Positions 1-8,891 of a DNA stretch of 43,291 nt are shown piece by piece. Position 1 is the first letter of the stretch. Every line of letters starts with the position of its first letter. The position numbers and the translations under genes are program-made. The notes under the pieces are model-generated. The model had not been told where the DNA came from, made no database searches, and saw only the letters and a list, made by a program, of their open reading frames with translations. Origin of the DNA: Streptomyces antimicrobicus (GTDB taxonomy: Bacteria; Actinomycetota; Actinomycetes; Streptomycetales; Streptomycetaceae); NCBI RefSeq assembly GCF_020532625.1, contig NZ_JAJAUY010000044.1:1-43291 (forward strand). The letters run 5' to 3'.

Positions 1-711
1 CGGCGGCAGACCCGGCGGCGCGCGGTCGGGGGCGCCGGGGTGGCCGTCTGCGTGGCGGGCGGCGGACTCCTCTACCTGGGCACCCGGCCCGGCGCCCCCG
101 ACGCGCAGGCCGCCAAGGGCGCCCAGGCCTCGCCGGTGGCGGCCCTGAACGCCTCGGGCTCGCCGATCCCGTCCGCCTCCCCCTCCCCTTCCGCCTCGCC
201 GTCGCCTTCGGCGTCGGCGTCGCCCTCCCCGTCGGCGTCCGCGTCGGCCTCCGCGAGCCCGTCGAAGTCGCCGAGCCCGAGCCTCAGCTCCAGCTCCGCC
301 CCCAAGCCGCCGGCCCCGGCGCCCGCGCCGCCGGGCCTGGCCGGCGAGGTGCTGGCACTGGTCAACAAGGAGCGGGCGGCGGCCGGTTGCGGCCCGCTCA
401 AGGAGGACCCGCAGCTGCGCGCGGCCGCCCAGAAGCACTCGGACGACATGGCGGCCCGCAACTTCTTCGACCACACCAACCCCGACGGGGCCGACCCGGG
501 CGACCGCACCACGGCCGCCGGCTACCGCTGGTCGACGTACGGCGAGAACATCGCGCGGGGCCAGCAGACGGCGGCGTCCGTGATGAACTCGTGGATGAAC
601 AGCTCCGGTCATCGGGCGAACATCCTCAACTGCTCCTTCAAGGACCTCGGCGTCGGCGTCCACCAGGGCGCGGGGGGACCCTGGTGGACGCAGAACTTCG
701 GGGCGCGCTGA
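1..711 (+). CDS. Secreted/anchored CAP-domain (SCP/PR-1-like) protein, 5' end cut off
   Basis: The reading frame is open from base 1, so the true start lies outside the window; the GTG at 40 is only an internal candidate. The visible N-terminus is a basic stretch (RRQTRRR) followed by a hydrophobic segment, as in a signal peptide or single membrane anchor. A low-complexity Ser/Pro/Ala linker follows (about bases 160-300), then a CAP domain (about 348-708). The domain has the expected family features: LALVNKERAAAG, HSDDMAARNFFDH, GENIARG, SSGHRANILNCSFKDLGVGV and a WWTQNFG end. The His and Glu residues typical of the CAP cavity are present, and two Cys could form a disulfide. Bacterial CAP proteins of this kind (YkwD-like) are exported and mostly of unknown function. 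The Ser/Pro linker probably spans the cell wall and could be O-glycosylated (inference). Confidence 0.9.
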   Translation, partial: RRQTRRRAVGGAGVAVCVAGGGLLYLGTRPGAPDAQAAKGAQASPVAALNASGSPIPSASPSPSASPSPSASASPSPSASASASASPSKSPSPSLSSSSAPKPPAPAPAPPGLAGEVLALVNKERAAAGCGPLKEDPQLRAAAQKHSDDMAARNFFDHTNPDGADPGDRTTAAGYRWSTYGENIARGQQTAASVMNSWMNSSGHRANILNCSFKDLGVGVHQGAGGPWWTQNFGAR

Positions 712-800
712 TCCACGGCCCGGCGGCGGATGCTTCAAAATAGGCAGCAGATAGCGGCTGGTGCCGAAACGGGCTGATCAGAGTGGGTGGAGCGACGCGT

Positions 801-3287
801 ATGCGGAAGAAGGAGCTCCGACCGCACCAGCGGGAGGCCGTCGACGCGGTGGTCCGCGCCCTCCAGCTGCCGCCGGGCGGACGGGTGCCGGAGGCGGGGC
901 TGCGGACCCAGGTGATCATGGCCACCGGGTCCGGCAAGTCCCTGGTGGCGGTGCGCTCGGCCGAGGAGCTGCGCGCCGGCCGGGTGCTGGTCCTGGTGCC
1001 CTCGCTGGACCTGCTGACGCAGACCGTGACGGCCTGGCGGGAAGGCGGCCGGGCCGGGCGCACGGTCGCCGTCTGCTCGTTGCGCGGCGAGGACGCGGGG
1101 GTGCCCGCGACCACCGACCCGGCCGTCCTCGTGCGCTGGTGCCGCTCGGTGGAGCGGGTGACCGTCGTCGCGACGTACGCCTCCCTGGGGCTGGGCACCC
1201 TCGAACGCGCCCACCGCGCCGGGCTGCCCGGCTGGGACCTGATCGTGGTCGACGAGGCGCACCGCACCTCGGGCCGGATCGGCAAGCCGTGGGCGGTGGT
1301 GCACGACAACGCGAGGATCCCGGCCCTGCGCCGGCTCTACATGACCGCGACGCCGCGGGTGTGGCAGGACGGCGAGGAGGAAGGGTCCGAGGGAGCGCCG
1401 CCCGGCGGGGCGGAGGGCTCCGGCAAGGGGCAGGGCGGGCTGGTGGCCTCCATGGAGGACGACCCGGCGGGCCCGTTCGGGGCGCGCTGCTACACGCTGT
1501 CCCTGTCGGAGGCCATCGACCGCGGGATCTGCGCGCCGTACCAGGTCGTGTGCGTGGACGTGACCGATCCGGAGTTCCAGGCGGCGGTGCTGCTGGGCGC
1601 CGACGGCCGCTCGGCGGCGGTCCGCGGGGCCCGGCTCGCCGCGCTGCAGGCGGCGCTGGTGAAGGCCGCCGCCGAGCAGGGCTTCACCCGGACGCTGGTG
1701 TTCCACCATCTGACCAAGGAGGCCGAGGCGTTCGCCGCCGGGCTGCCGGCGGTGGCGGCGCGGCTGCGGGCGGCGCACCGCGCGCCGCGCCCCGAGTACC
1801 CGCGGACGGTCTGGGCGGACTGGCTGTGCGGGCAGCATTCGGCGGCCCACCGGCGCCGGGTGCTGGAGGCCTTCGCGGCCGACCGGATCGCCGACAAGGC
1901 GTTCCTGGGCAGCGTACGGGTGCTCGGCGAGGGCGTGGACACCAAGGAGTGCGACTCCGTCTACTGGGCGGACGTCCGCGGTTCGATGCCCGACCTGGTG
2001 CAGGCGGTGGGCCGCGCACTGCGGATCCACCCGGGCGAGGGGAAGGTCGCCTCGCTGGTGGTGCCGGTGCTGCTGGGGCCCGGGGAGACCCCGGAGACGA
2101 TGCTCACCTCCCGTGCGTACGGGTCGCTGGCCCGGCTGCTGGAAGCGCTGCGGGCGCACGACACCCGGATCGTGGAGCCCTTGGCGCAGCCGCAGGTGCC
2201 GAGCCGGGCGCCGAAGGCGGCGGCCGCGACCGCCGCGGGAGCCGGCGGCGGGATCAGCGGGGCGGCGCAGGGCCTGCTGCGCTTCTCCACGCCCCGCGAC
2301 CCGGCGCTGCTGGCCGCGTTCATCCGGCTGCGGGTGCTCGATCCGGAGACCGCGCACTGGCGGCGCGGGATGGAGGCGGCCCGGATCTACGCGGCCACGG
2401 CCGGGGACCTCAAGGTGCCGTTCGGGTTCAAGGTGCCCGCGGGCGGCGGGCCGTGGCCGCAGGGCCTGGCGCGGTTCCCGCTCGGGCAGTGGATCGCCGA
2501 CGCCCGGCGCGCGCACCGGCGGGGCCGGCTGAGCAAGGAGCGCGTGGCGCAGCTGGACGGGCTGGGGATGGTGTGGAGCCACTTCGACGTGGCGTTCCAG
2601 GACGGACTGGCCGCGGCCCGTGCCTGGGCGGCCGCCCACGGGCACCTGCTGCCGCCGGCCGATGCCACCTGGGACGGCGCGCCGGTGGGGATCTGGGTCA
2701 AGAACCAGCGCGCCGCCGCCCGCCGGCAGGGCCCGGGGGCGCTGCCGCAGGAGCGCCGGGAGGCGCTGGAGGAGATCGACCCGTCGTGGTGCCCGGCGTG
2801 GGACGTCTCCTGGCAGCGCGCCTTCCACCTGACCCGGGTGCACCTGGACTCCGGCGGCCGGCTGCCCGCGCCGGGCGAGGTGGTGGTGCAGGGGGAGGAC
2901 CTGGGTGGCTGGATCCGGTCCCAGCGGCTGGGCTGGGACCGGCTGCGCTGGGCCCAGCGCTGGCTGCTGGAGCACACGCTCGGGCTGACCCCGGCCACCG
3001 AGGCCGAGCGGCCGCGGCCCCGGCGCAGCCATGCCGACGCCTGGGCGGCGGGGCTGGCGGCCGCCCGTGCCTTCCACGAGCGGGAGGGGCACCTGCGGGT
3101 GCCGCGCGGGCACGTGGAGGAGGCGGGCGGCGAGCGGGTCAGGCTGGGCTCGTGGATCGCCAACCAGCGGGCCCGCGCGTCCGCCCTGACCCCCGAGCGG
3201 CGTGCCGCCCTGGACGCCCTCGGCATGCGCTGGTCGGTGCCCGGCCGCCGGGGCGTCAGTGGTGGAAGCCCGAGCGGGAGGCGCTGA
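801..3287 (+). CDS. DEAD/DEAH-box (SF2) helicase with C-terminal helicase-associated (HA) repeats
   Basis: 828 residues. Walker A ATGSGKS is at about 41-47, the DEAH box at 151-154, motif III-like TATP at 182-185 and motif VI QAVGRALR at 401-408, so the SF2 ATPase core is intact. After about residue 500 there are roughly four HA-type repeats, each about 65-75 residues and recognisable by phrases such as LGQWIADARRAHRRGRLS, VGIWVKNQRAAARR, LGGWIRSQRLGWDRLRWAQ and LGSWIANQRARASALTPERR. The family is usually annotated as a helicase of unknown role, and the HA repeats are presumed nucleic-acid binders. I chose ATG 801, preceded by GGTGGAG at 786-792 (8-nt spacer), over the in-frame GTG at 783. 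The 3' end overlaps the convergent gadB by 32 bp. No methylase or nuclease partner sits beside it. Confidence 0.9.
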   Translation: MRKKELRPHQREAVDAVVRALQLPPGGRVPEAGLRTQVIMATGSGKSLVAVRSAEELRAGRVLVLVPSLDLLTQTVTAWREGGRAGRTVAVCSLRGEDAGVPATTDPAVLVRWCRSVERVTVVATYASLGLGTLERAHRAGLPGWDLIVVDEAHRTSGRIGKPWAVVHDNARIPALRRLYMTATPRVWQDGEEEGSEGAPPGGAEGSGKGQGGLVASMEDDPAGPFGARCYTLSLSEAIDRGICAPYQVVCVDVTDPEFQAAVLLGADGRSAAVRGARLAALQAALVKAAAEQGFTRTLVFHHLTKEAEAFAAGLPAVAARLRAAHRAPRPEYPRTVWADWLCGQHSAAHRRRVLEAFAADRIADKAFLGSVRVLGEGVDTKECDSVYWADVRGSMPDLVQAVGRALRIHPGEGKVASLVVPVLLGPGETPETMLTSRAYGSLARLLEALRAHDTRIVEPLAQPQVPSRAPKAAAATAAGAGGGISGAAQGLLRFSTPRDPALLAAFIRLRVLDPETAHWRRGMEAARIYAATAGDLKVPFGFKVPAGGGPWPQGLARFPLGQWIADARRAHRRGRLSKERVAQLDGLGMVWSHFDVAFQDGLAAARAWAAAHGHLLPPADATWDGAPVGIWVKNQRAAARRQGPGALPQERREALEEIDPSWCPAWDVSWQRAFHLTRVHLDSGGRLPAPGEVVVQGEDLGGWIRSQRLGWDRLRWAQRWLLEHTLGLTPATEAERPRPRRSHADAWAAGLAAARAFHEREGHLRVPRGHVEEAGGERVRLGSWIANQRARASALTPERRAALDALGMRWSVPGRRGVSGGSPSGRR

Positions 3288-4647
3288 CCGGGGAGGGCGG
3301 TACCGGCACGGCCTTGAAGTGCTCCAGCGCCCGGCGCACGTCGTCCGCGAGCAGGGCCGTCTGGTCCCGGGTGACCCCGTGCCGGACCAGCACCCGCTGG
3401 ACGACGGTCTGCGCGCGGTCCGGCGGCAGCGGGTACGAGGGGACCTGCCAGCCGCGCATGCGCAGCCGGTCGGAGAGGTCGTAGAGGCTGAAACCGGCGC
3501 CGTCGGGGTCGGTGAGGGTCCAGCAGACGGCGGGCAGGGCGCCGTGGCCGTCGTGCAGGAGGGTGAAGGGGCCCATGCCGGCGATCTGCGCGGCCAGGTG
3601 GCGGGCGGTGTCGGCGCAGGTCTGCTGGACCCGCCGGTAGCCGGCGCGGCCGAGCCGGAGGAAGAGGTAGTACTGGGCGATGACCTCGCCGCCGGGGCGG
3701 GAGAAGTTCAGCGCGAACGTCGGCATGTCGCCGCCGAGGTAGTCCACCCGGAAGACCAGCTCCTCGGGCAGGTGTTCGGCGGAGCGCCAGACGATCCAGC
3801 CGACGCCGAGGGGGGCCAGGCCGTACTTGTGGCCGGAGGCGTTGACGGACACCACCCGCGGCAGCCGGAAGTCCCAGACCTCGTCGGGCTGCAGGAAGGG
3901 GGCGACGAATCCGCCACTGGCGGCGTCCACGTGCAGCGGGACGTCCCAGCCGTGCTCGGCCTGGATCCGGTCGAGGGCGGCGGCCAGCTCGGCGACGGGC
4001 TCGTAGACGCAGGTGTAGGTGACGCCGAGGATGGCGACCACGCCGATGGTGTTCTCGTCGACGTGGGCGGCGAGCTGGTGGGGGCCCAGGCCCGTGGCGC
4101 CGGGTTCCAGCGGCACCTGGCGCAGCTCGACGTCGAAGTAGCGGGCGAACTTCTCCCAGCAGACCTGTACGGGGCCGCAGACCAGGTTGGGCCGGTCGGC
4201 CGGCTTGCCCTCCGCCCGGCGGCGGGCCCGCCAGCGCCACTTGAGGGCGAGTCCGCCGAGCATGGCGGCCTCGCTGGAGCCGGTGGTGGAGCAGCCGGTG
4301 GCGGCGCCGGGCGGGGCGTGCCAGAGGTCGGCCAGGATGCTGACGCAGCGGGCCTCGATCTCGGCGGTCTGCGGGTACTCGTCCTTGTCGATCATGTTCT
4401 TGTCGAGGCACTCGTCCATCAGCCGGTGGACCTCGTCCTCCGACCAGGTGGTGCAGAAGGTGGCGAGGTTCTGGGCCGCGTTGCCGTCGAGCAGCAGTTC
4501 GTTGTGGAGCAGCGAGTAGACGACCTCGGCGGGCGAGTGCTCCTCGGGCATCCGGAGCTTGGGGAGGACCTGGCCGCTGAGCGGGGAGGCGAACACGTCG
4601 GTGTCCAGGTCGCCCGTGCCCGCTTTCTTCGTCTCATGAAGAGGCAT
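3256..4647 (-). CDS. gadB: Glutamate decarboxylase (PLP-dependent, GadB type)
   Basis: 463 residues, close to the usual GadB length. It converts L-glutamate to GABA and CO2, consuming a proton. Group II decarboxylase features are clear: LLDGNAAQNLATFCTTW, the WHAP loop, GCSTTGSSEAAMLGGLALKWRW, the PLP-contacting HVDAASGGFVAPF (Asp241) and the Schiff-base lysine in SVNASGHKYGLAP (Lys274). The C-terminus (GFHH) resembles the autoinhibitory His tail of E. coli GadB. I place the start at ATG 4647 (MPLHET), which lines up with known N-termini. An in-frame ATG at 4668 exists, but neither start has a Shine-Dalgarno sequence, and a TATAGT hexamer lies 7 nt before 4647, which suggests a leaderless mRNA. 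No glutamate/GABA antiporter gene is adjacent, so its link to acid resistance is unproven here. Confidence 0.93.
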   Translation of the reverse strand: MPLHETKKAGTGDLDTDVFASPLSGQVLPKLRMPEEHSPAEVVYSLLHNELLLDGNAAQNLATFCTTWSEDEVHRLMDECLDKNMIDKDEYPQTAEIEARCVSILADLWHAPPGAATGCSTTGSSEAAMLGGLALKWRWRARRRAEGKPADRPNLVCGPVQVCWEKFARYFDVELRQVPLEPGATGLGPHQLAAHVDENTIGVVAILGVTYTCVYEPVAELAAALDRIQAEHGWDVPLHVDAASGGFVAPFLQPDEVWDFRLPRVVSVNASGHKYGLAPLGVGWIVWRSAEHLPEELVFRVDYLGGDMPTFALNFSRPGGEVIAQYYLFLRLGRAGYRRVQQTCADTARHLAAQIAGMGPFTLLHDGHGALPAVCWTLTDPDGAGFSLYDLSDRLRMRGWQVPSYPLPPDRAQTVVQRVLVRHGVTRDQTALLADDVRRALEHFKAVPVPPSPVSASRSGFHH

Positions 4648-4660
4648 GTTCCGGACTATA
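4648..4660 (-). promoter_or_regulatory. Candidate leaderless promoter of gadB
   Basis: On the minus strand the hexamer TATAGT (4660-4655) fits the TANNNT consensus and is separated from ATG 4647 by 7 nt (CCGGAAC). Transcription would therefore begin at or next to the start codon, giving an mRNA without a ribosome binding site. No convincing -35 was found. Confidence 0.5.
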
Positions 4661-4716
4661 GGTGACATACCGCCGCACGGCGGGGAGTGCGCCGTGCGCC
4701 CGCGCCGCGGCTCGTG

Positions 4717-5421
4717 CTACGCCGTCGGGACCGGACCGGCCGCCGCCAGCCAGCGGTAGTGCAGTTCGGGGCGGCCGACCTGGCCGTAGCGCGGGGTCCG
4801 GTCGGCGCGGCCGGTGTCCACCAGGTGCTCCAGGTAGCGGCGGGCGGTGATCCGGGAGATCCCGGCCGCCTCCGCGGCGCCGGCCGCCGTCAGACCTTCG
4901 GGCGCCGAGCGCAGCAGGGCCGCGACCCGGTCCAGGGTGGGGGCGCTGAGCCCCTTGGGCAGCTCCGCGGGCCGGGGCGCGCGCAGCGCCGCCAGCGCCC
5001 GGTCCACGTCGTCCTGGCCCGCCGCCTCCCCCGCCGCGGCGCGGAACTCGGCGTAGCGCAGCAGCCGTTCGCGCAGGGTGGGGAAGGCGAAGGGCTTCAG
5101 GACGTACTGGACCACGCCGAGCGAGACGCTCTCGCGGACCACCGCGAGGTCGCGGGCCGAGGTCACCACGATGACGTCCACGGGGTGCCCGGCGGCCCGC
5201 AGGCCGCGGGCGAAGCGCAGTCCGTTGCCGTCGGGCAGGCCGAGGTCGAGCAGGAGCAGGTCCACCTCGGTGCGGTCCAGCACGCGGGCGGCCTCGCCGA
5301 GCGAGTGGACGGCGCCGACGGCCCGGAAGCCCGGTACCCGGCCCACGTAGAGGGCGTGCGCGGCGGCGGCGACGGGATCGTCCTCGACGACGAGCACCCG
5401 CACCTCGGGCCCGGCGCTCAC
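4717..5421 (-). CDS. CitB/DcuR-type response regulator
   Basis: 234 residues. The N-terminal receiver domain has the acidic pocket (VLVVEDD), phosphoacceptor Asp59 in LLLLDLGLPDG, and the conserved Lys109 in YVLKPF. The C-terminal part (about 150-234) carries a winged or helix-turn-helix DNA-binding region (GLTAAGAAEAAGISRITARRYLEHLV), the arrangement of CitB/DcuR/DctR regulators. The GTG start at 5421 overlaps the kinase stop codon by 4 bp (GTGA), and GGAGGTGA lies just upstream, so the two are translationally coupled. Together with the divergent dctA this forms a classic C4-dicarboxylate or citrate sensing module. The regulator probably activates dctA from the 7008-7113 intergenic region (inference). 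Confidence 0.92.
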   Translation of the reverse strand: MSAGPEVRVLVVEDDPVAAAAHALYVGRVPGFRAVGAVHSLGEAARVLDRTEVDLLLLDLGLPDGNGLRFARGLRAAGHPVDVIVVTSARDLAVVRESVSLGVVQYVLKPFAFPTLRERLLRYAEFRAAAGEAAGQDDVDRALAALRAPRPAELPKGLSAPTLDRVAALLRSAPEGLTAAGAAEAAGISRITARRYLEHLVDTGRADRTPRYGQVGRPELHYRWLAAAGPVPTA

Positions 5422-7007
5422 GCGGTCACCTCCCGGCACAGCGGCAGTCGTACGGTGAACTCCGCGCCGCCGCCGGGGACCTCGGCCGCGGCCACGGTTC
5501 CGCCGTGCCGGTGGGCGGCCTGGCGGACCAGGGCCAGACCGAGGCCGCGCCCCTCCCCCTTGCCCGACCAGCCGCGGCGGAACACGTCGGCGCCGGCCGG
5601 CAGCCCGGGGCCGTTGTCGGCGACCCGCAGCAGCAGGTGCTCCCCGTCGGGGCGGGCGGTCACCCGGATCCGGGCGCCGGGGACGCCGGTGAGCGCGTCC
5701 ACGGCGTTGTCGATGAGGTTGCCCAGCACGGTGACCAGGTCCCGGGCCGGTGGTGTCGGGCAGCCCTCGGGCAGGATCCGGCTGTCGGGGGTGACGACGA
5801 GTTCGACGCCCCGCTCGTGCGCCTGCGCGGCCTTGCCCAGCAGCAGCGCGGCCAGCACCGGTTCGCCGACGGCCGCCACGACCTGGTCGGCGAGGGTCTG
5901 GGCGAGCTCCAGCTCGGCGGTGGCGAAGGCCACCGCCTCGTCGGCGCGGCCGAGTTCGATCAGGGAGACCACGGTGTGCAGCCGGTTCGCGGCCTCGTGC
6001 GCCTGGGAGCGCAGGGCCTGGGTGAAGCCCCGCTCGTGGTCCAGTTCGCCGGTGAGTGCCTGCAGTTCGGTGTGGTCGCGCAAGGTGACCACGGTGCCGC
6101 GGCGGCCACCGCCGTCGACCGGCGCGCTGTTGAGCACGAGCACCCGGTCGGCGGTCAGGTGCACCTCGTCCACCCGGGGCCGGTCGGCCAGCAGCGCGCC
6201 GGTCAGCGGCGCGGGCAGGCCGAGGTCCACGACGCCCGTGCCGCGGACGTCCGTGGCGGGCAGGCCCAGCAGCTCGCGCCCGGCGTCGTTGATCAGGGTG
6301 ATGCGGCGGCGGCCGTCGAGCATGAGCAGGCCCTCGCGCACGGCGTGCAGGGCCGCCTGGTGGTAGTCGTACATGCGGCTGAGCTCGGTGGCGTTCATGC
6401 CGTGGGTGTGCCGGCGCAGCCGGGCGTTGACGACGTAGGTGCCCATGCCGCCGAGCGCCAGGGCGCCGGCGGCGACCCAGAGCAGGGCGGTGAGCTGGCC
6501 GGCGAGGCGGTCGCTGATCGCGCGCACGGTGATCCCGGCGCTGACCAGGCCGACGATCCGGCCGTCGGTGTCGCGCAGCGGGGTGACCACCCGGATCGAC
6601 GGCCCCAGGGTGCCGGTGTACGTCTCGCCGAAGGTCTCCCCGTGCAGGGCGCGGGCGGTGGTGCCCATGTAGTGCTCGCCGATCCGGCGCGGATCGGGGT
6701 GGGTCCAGCGCCGCCCGCCGGTGTCCATGATCGTGACGAAGTCGACCCCGGAGCCGCGGCGGACCTGTTCGGCGTACGGCTGGAGGACGGCCGAGGGGTC
6801 CGCGGTGCGCACGGCGTCGCGGACGGAGGGCGAGCCGGCGACCGCGTGGGCCACGGCGCCCGCCTGGCGCCGCGCGGCCTCCTCCGCCTGCCGCCGCGCG
6901 GTCGCGTACGCGAAGACGGCGCAACCGGCGACGACCACCGCGACCAGCACCACCTGCATGGCGAACAGCTGGCCGGCGAGGCTGCGGGGACGAGGCAAGC
7001 GGAACAT
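5418..7007 (-). CDS. CitA/DcuS-type sensor histidine kinase
   Basis: 529 residues. TM1 is at about 14-36, an extracytoplasmic sensor domain of the CitA/DcuS (PDC/sCache) type at about 37-168, and TM2 at about 171-193. A cytoplasmic PAS domain follows (about 215-310), then a short dimerisation helix with the phosphoacceptor in RSQAHEAANRLHTVVSLIE (His337). This HExxNxLH form is characteristic of the CitA/DcuS family. The HATPase domain has the N box (NLIDNAVDAL), G1 (DNGPGLP) and G2 (GRGLGLAL). ATG 7007 is chosen because it places the basic FRLPRPRSL segment directly before TM1; the in-frame upstream start at 7064 would extend into the intergenic operator region. The likely ligand is a C4-dicarboxylate or citrate, judged from the neighbouring dctA. 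Confidence 0.92.
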   Translation of the reverse strand: MFRLPRPRSLAGQLFAMQVVLVAVVVAGCAVFAYATARRQAEEAARRQAGAVAHAVAGSPSVRDAVRTADPSAVLQPYAEQVRRGSGVDFVTIMDTGGRRWTHPDPRRIGEHYMGTTARALHGETFGETYTGTLGPSIRVVTPLRDTDGRIVGLVSAGITVRAISDRLAGQLTALLWVAAGALALGGMGTYVVNARLRRHTHGMNATELSRMYDYHQAALHAVREGLLMLDGRRRITLINDAGRELLGLPATDVRGTGVVDLGLPAPLTGALLADRPRVDEVHLTADRVLVLNSAPVDGGGRRGTVVTLRDHTELQALTGELDHERGFTQALRSQAHEAANRLHTVVSLIELGRADEAVAFATAELELAQTLADQVVAAVGEPVLAALLLGKAAQAHERGVELVVTPDSRILPEGCPTPPARDLVTVLGNLIDNAVDALTGVPGARIRVTARPDGEHLLLRVADNGPGLPAGADVFRRGWSGKGEGRGLGLALVRQAAHRHGGTVAAAEVPGGGAEFTVRLPLCREVTA

Positions 7008-7050
7008 GACGGTCAGTGTGCACCGGTGTGTGAACTCAATGAACGCAAGG

Positions 7051-7064
7051 GTGACCGGGGTCAC
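7051..7064. promoter_or_regulatory. Candidate operator between the sensor kinase and dctA
   Basis: The 107-bp divergent intergenic region contains the inverted repeat GTGACC-GG-GGTCAC (perfect 6-bp arms, 2-bp spacer). A self-complementary CACCGGTG lies at 7021-7028, about 22 bp away. Either could be bound by the adjacent response regulator. This is inferred from symmetry and position only. Confidence 0.4.
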
Positions 7065-7113
7065 AGGCCTGCGTCATGGTCTCCCGGAACGACTTCACCA
7101 CCCGGGAGGCAAC

Positions 7114-8472
7114 GTGGCCGCCAGGCGCGACCGAACCCACTATCTCTACATCGCGGTCATCGCCGCGGTGCTGCTCGGCATCATCACGGGGTTCGCCGCT
7201 CCCGGGACCGCCGTGGAGCTGAAGCCGCTGGGAACCGGCTTCGTCAACCTCATCAAGATGATGATCTCGCCCGTGATCTTCTGCACGATCGTGCTGGGGG
7301 TGGGCTCGGTCCGCAAGGCCGCCAAGGTGGGCGCCGTCGGCGGCCTGGCCCTGGGCTACTTCCTCGTCATGTCCACGGTCGCCCTCGCGATCGGCCTGCT
7401 GGTCGGCAACCTGCTGGAGCCCGGCGGCGGGCTGCACCTGACCGAGGCGACGGCGAAGGCGGGCGCGGCCCAGGCCAAGGCCGGGGGCGCCGAGTCCACC
7501 ACCGACTTCCTGCTGGGGATCATCCCGAAGACGCTGGTGTCGGCCTTCACCGAGGGGGCGGTCCTCCAGACCCTGCTGGTGGCGCTGCTGTGCGGATTCG
7601 CGCTCCAGGCCATGGGCACGGCGGGCGAGCCGGTGCTGCGAGGGATCGGCCACGTGCAGAAGCTCGTGTTCCGGGTGCTCGCGATGATCATGTGGGTCGC
7701 CCCGGTGGGCGCCTTCGGGGCGATCGCGGCGGTGGTCGGGGCGACCGGCGTCGACGCGCTGAAGTCCCTGGCCGTGATCATGATCGGCTTCTACACCACC
7801 TGCCTGCTGTTCGTCTTCGTCGTGCTCGGCACCCTGCTGCGGATCTGCACCGGGATCAGCGTCTTCGCCCTGCTGCGCTACCTGGGCCGGGAGTTCCTGC
7901 TGATCCTGTCCACCTCCTCCTCGGAGTCGGCGCTGCCGCGGCTGATCGCGAAGATGGAGCACCTGGGGGTGTCCAAGCCGGTCACCGGCATCACCGTGCC
8001 GACCGGGTACTCCTTCAACCTGGACGGGACGGCGATCTATCTGACGATGGCCTCGCTGTTCGTGGCCGAGGCGATGGACAAGCCGCTGTCGCTGGGCGAG
8101 CAGGCCTCCCTGCTGGTGTTCATGATCATCGCGTCCAAGGGCGCGGCGGGCGTCACCGGCGCCGGACTCGCCACGCTGGCCGGCGGGCTCCAGTCGCACC
8201 GCCCCGAACTGGTCGACGGCGTGGGCCTGATCGTCGGCATCGACCGGTTCATGAGCGAGGCCCGGGCGCTGACCAACTTCGCGGGCAACGCCGTGGCCAC
8301 CGTGCTGGTGGGCACCTGGACCAAGGAGTTCGACAAGGGGCGGGCCACCGAGGTGCTCGCCGGACGGCTGCCGTTCGACGAGAGCACGCTGCTGGACGAC
8401 GGCCACGGCGACGCGCCCGCGCCGCCGGTGCCGGCCCAGCCGGCGGACGGCAAGGACACCGTCCCGGCCTGA
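7114..8472 (+). CDS. dctA: C4-dicarboxylate:cation symporter DctA
   Basis: 452 residues, a member of the DAACS (SLC1-type) sodium/proton:dicarboxylate symporters that import succinate, fumarate and malate. Visible family motifs include the SSSESALPRL hairpin-1 serine motif, the GYSFNLDGTAIY motif of TM7, the SKGAAGVTGAG hairpin 2, and the TM8 segment DRFMSEARALTNFAGNAVATV. About eight hydrophobic segments plus two re-entrant loops can be traced. The GTG at 7114 is chosen because GGGAGG (7104-7109) lies 4 nt upstream and translation then begins AARRDRTHYLYIAV, right before the first helix. A 40-residue Pro/Ala/Asp-rich tail follows the membrane domain. Divergent from its presumed two-component regulator. 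Confidence 0.95.
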   Translation: MAARRDRTHYLYIAVIAAVLLGIITGFAAPGTAVELKPLGTGFVNLIKMMISPVIFCTIVLGVGSVRKAAKVGAVGGLALGYFLVMSTVALAIGLLVGNLLEPGGGLHLTEATAKAGAAQAKAGGAESTTDFLLGIIPKTLVSAFTEGAVLQTLLVALLCGFALQAMGTAGEPVLRGIGHVQKLVFRVLAMIMWVAPVGAFGAIAAVVGATGVDALKSLAVIMIGFYTTCLLFVFVVLGTLLRICTGISVFALLRYLGREFLLILSTSSSESALPRLIAKMEHLGVSKPVTGITVPTGYSFNLDGTAIYLTMASLFVAEAMDKPLSLGEQASLLVFMIIASKGAAGVTGAGLATLAGGLQSHRPELVDGVGLIVGIDRFMSEARALTNFAGNAVATVLVGTWTKEFDKGRATEVLAGRLPFDESTLLDDGHGDAPAPPVPAQPADGKDTVPA

Positions 8473-8891
8473 TCCCAGGCCCCGTAGACCCTCCGCCGGA
8501 CGACCGGCCCACCCATCCGGTCGGCGGAGACCGCCGCACCGCCGTCTCGCGAGGGGCGGCGCGGCGGGAACCGGCGGGCCGGGGCGCGCCCCCATGGCGC
8601 CCTGCCCGCCGGTCCGGGCCCGGTGGCCGACCCTCCCGGCTGCCGGGCCCTTCCCTGTCCGCCCACGGGAACCGGCGGCCCGTCAGCAGCGTCCCCGGGG
8701 GCCGGTGGAGCGGACGCGGGCGGTCCCGGCAGAGCGGACACCGATGGTCGATTTTCGGCCACATCAGCGAGAACCGACGTGCGCCGAAAGGTACTTCCCT
8801 CCCCGGGTCCGTGTCTGACATCTTGCGTCCACCACTCGTTTCGTACGCCCCGGTAGGTGTCACCAGCACCACCGGGGCCTCGGAGGACGCA
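8473..8891. other. Gene-less stretch between dctA and the subtilisin gene
   Basis: 419 bp. It holds the dctA hairpin (8491-8529), a GC-rich segment with only implausible short frames, then a somewhat less GC-rich stretch from about 8745 leading into the protease ribosome binding site (GGAGG, 8882-8886). The protease promoter probably lies between 8745 and 8880, but I could not assign a confident -35/-10 pair. Confidence 0.6.
8491..8529 (+). terminator. Hairpin terminator after dctA
   Basis: CGACCGG (8501-8507) pairs with CCGGTCG (8517-8523) and CTCCGC (8491-8496) pairs with GCGGAG (8524-8529), with a small bulge and a 9-nt loop, starting 18 nt after the dctA stop. There is no U tract, which is common for Streptomyces terminators. 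Confidence 0.55.

Noticed and set aside
8594..8856. Two short Pro/Arg-rich frames upstream of the protease gene
   Set aside because: No ribosome binding site and composition typical of GC-rich non-coding frames.
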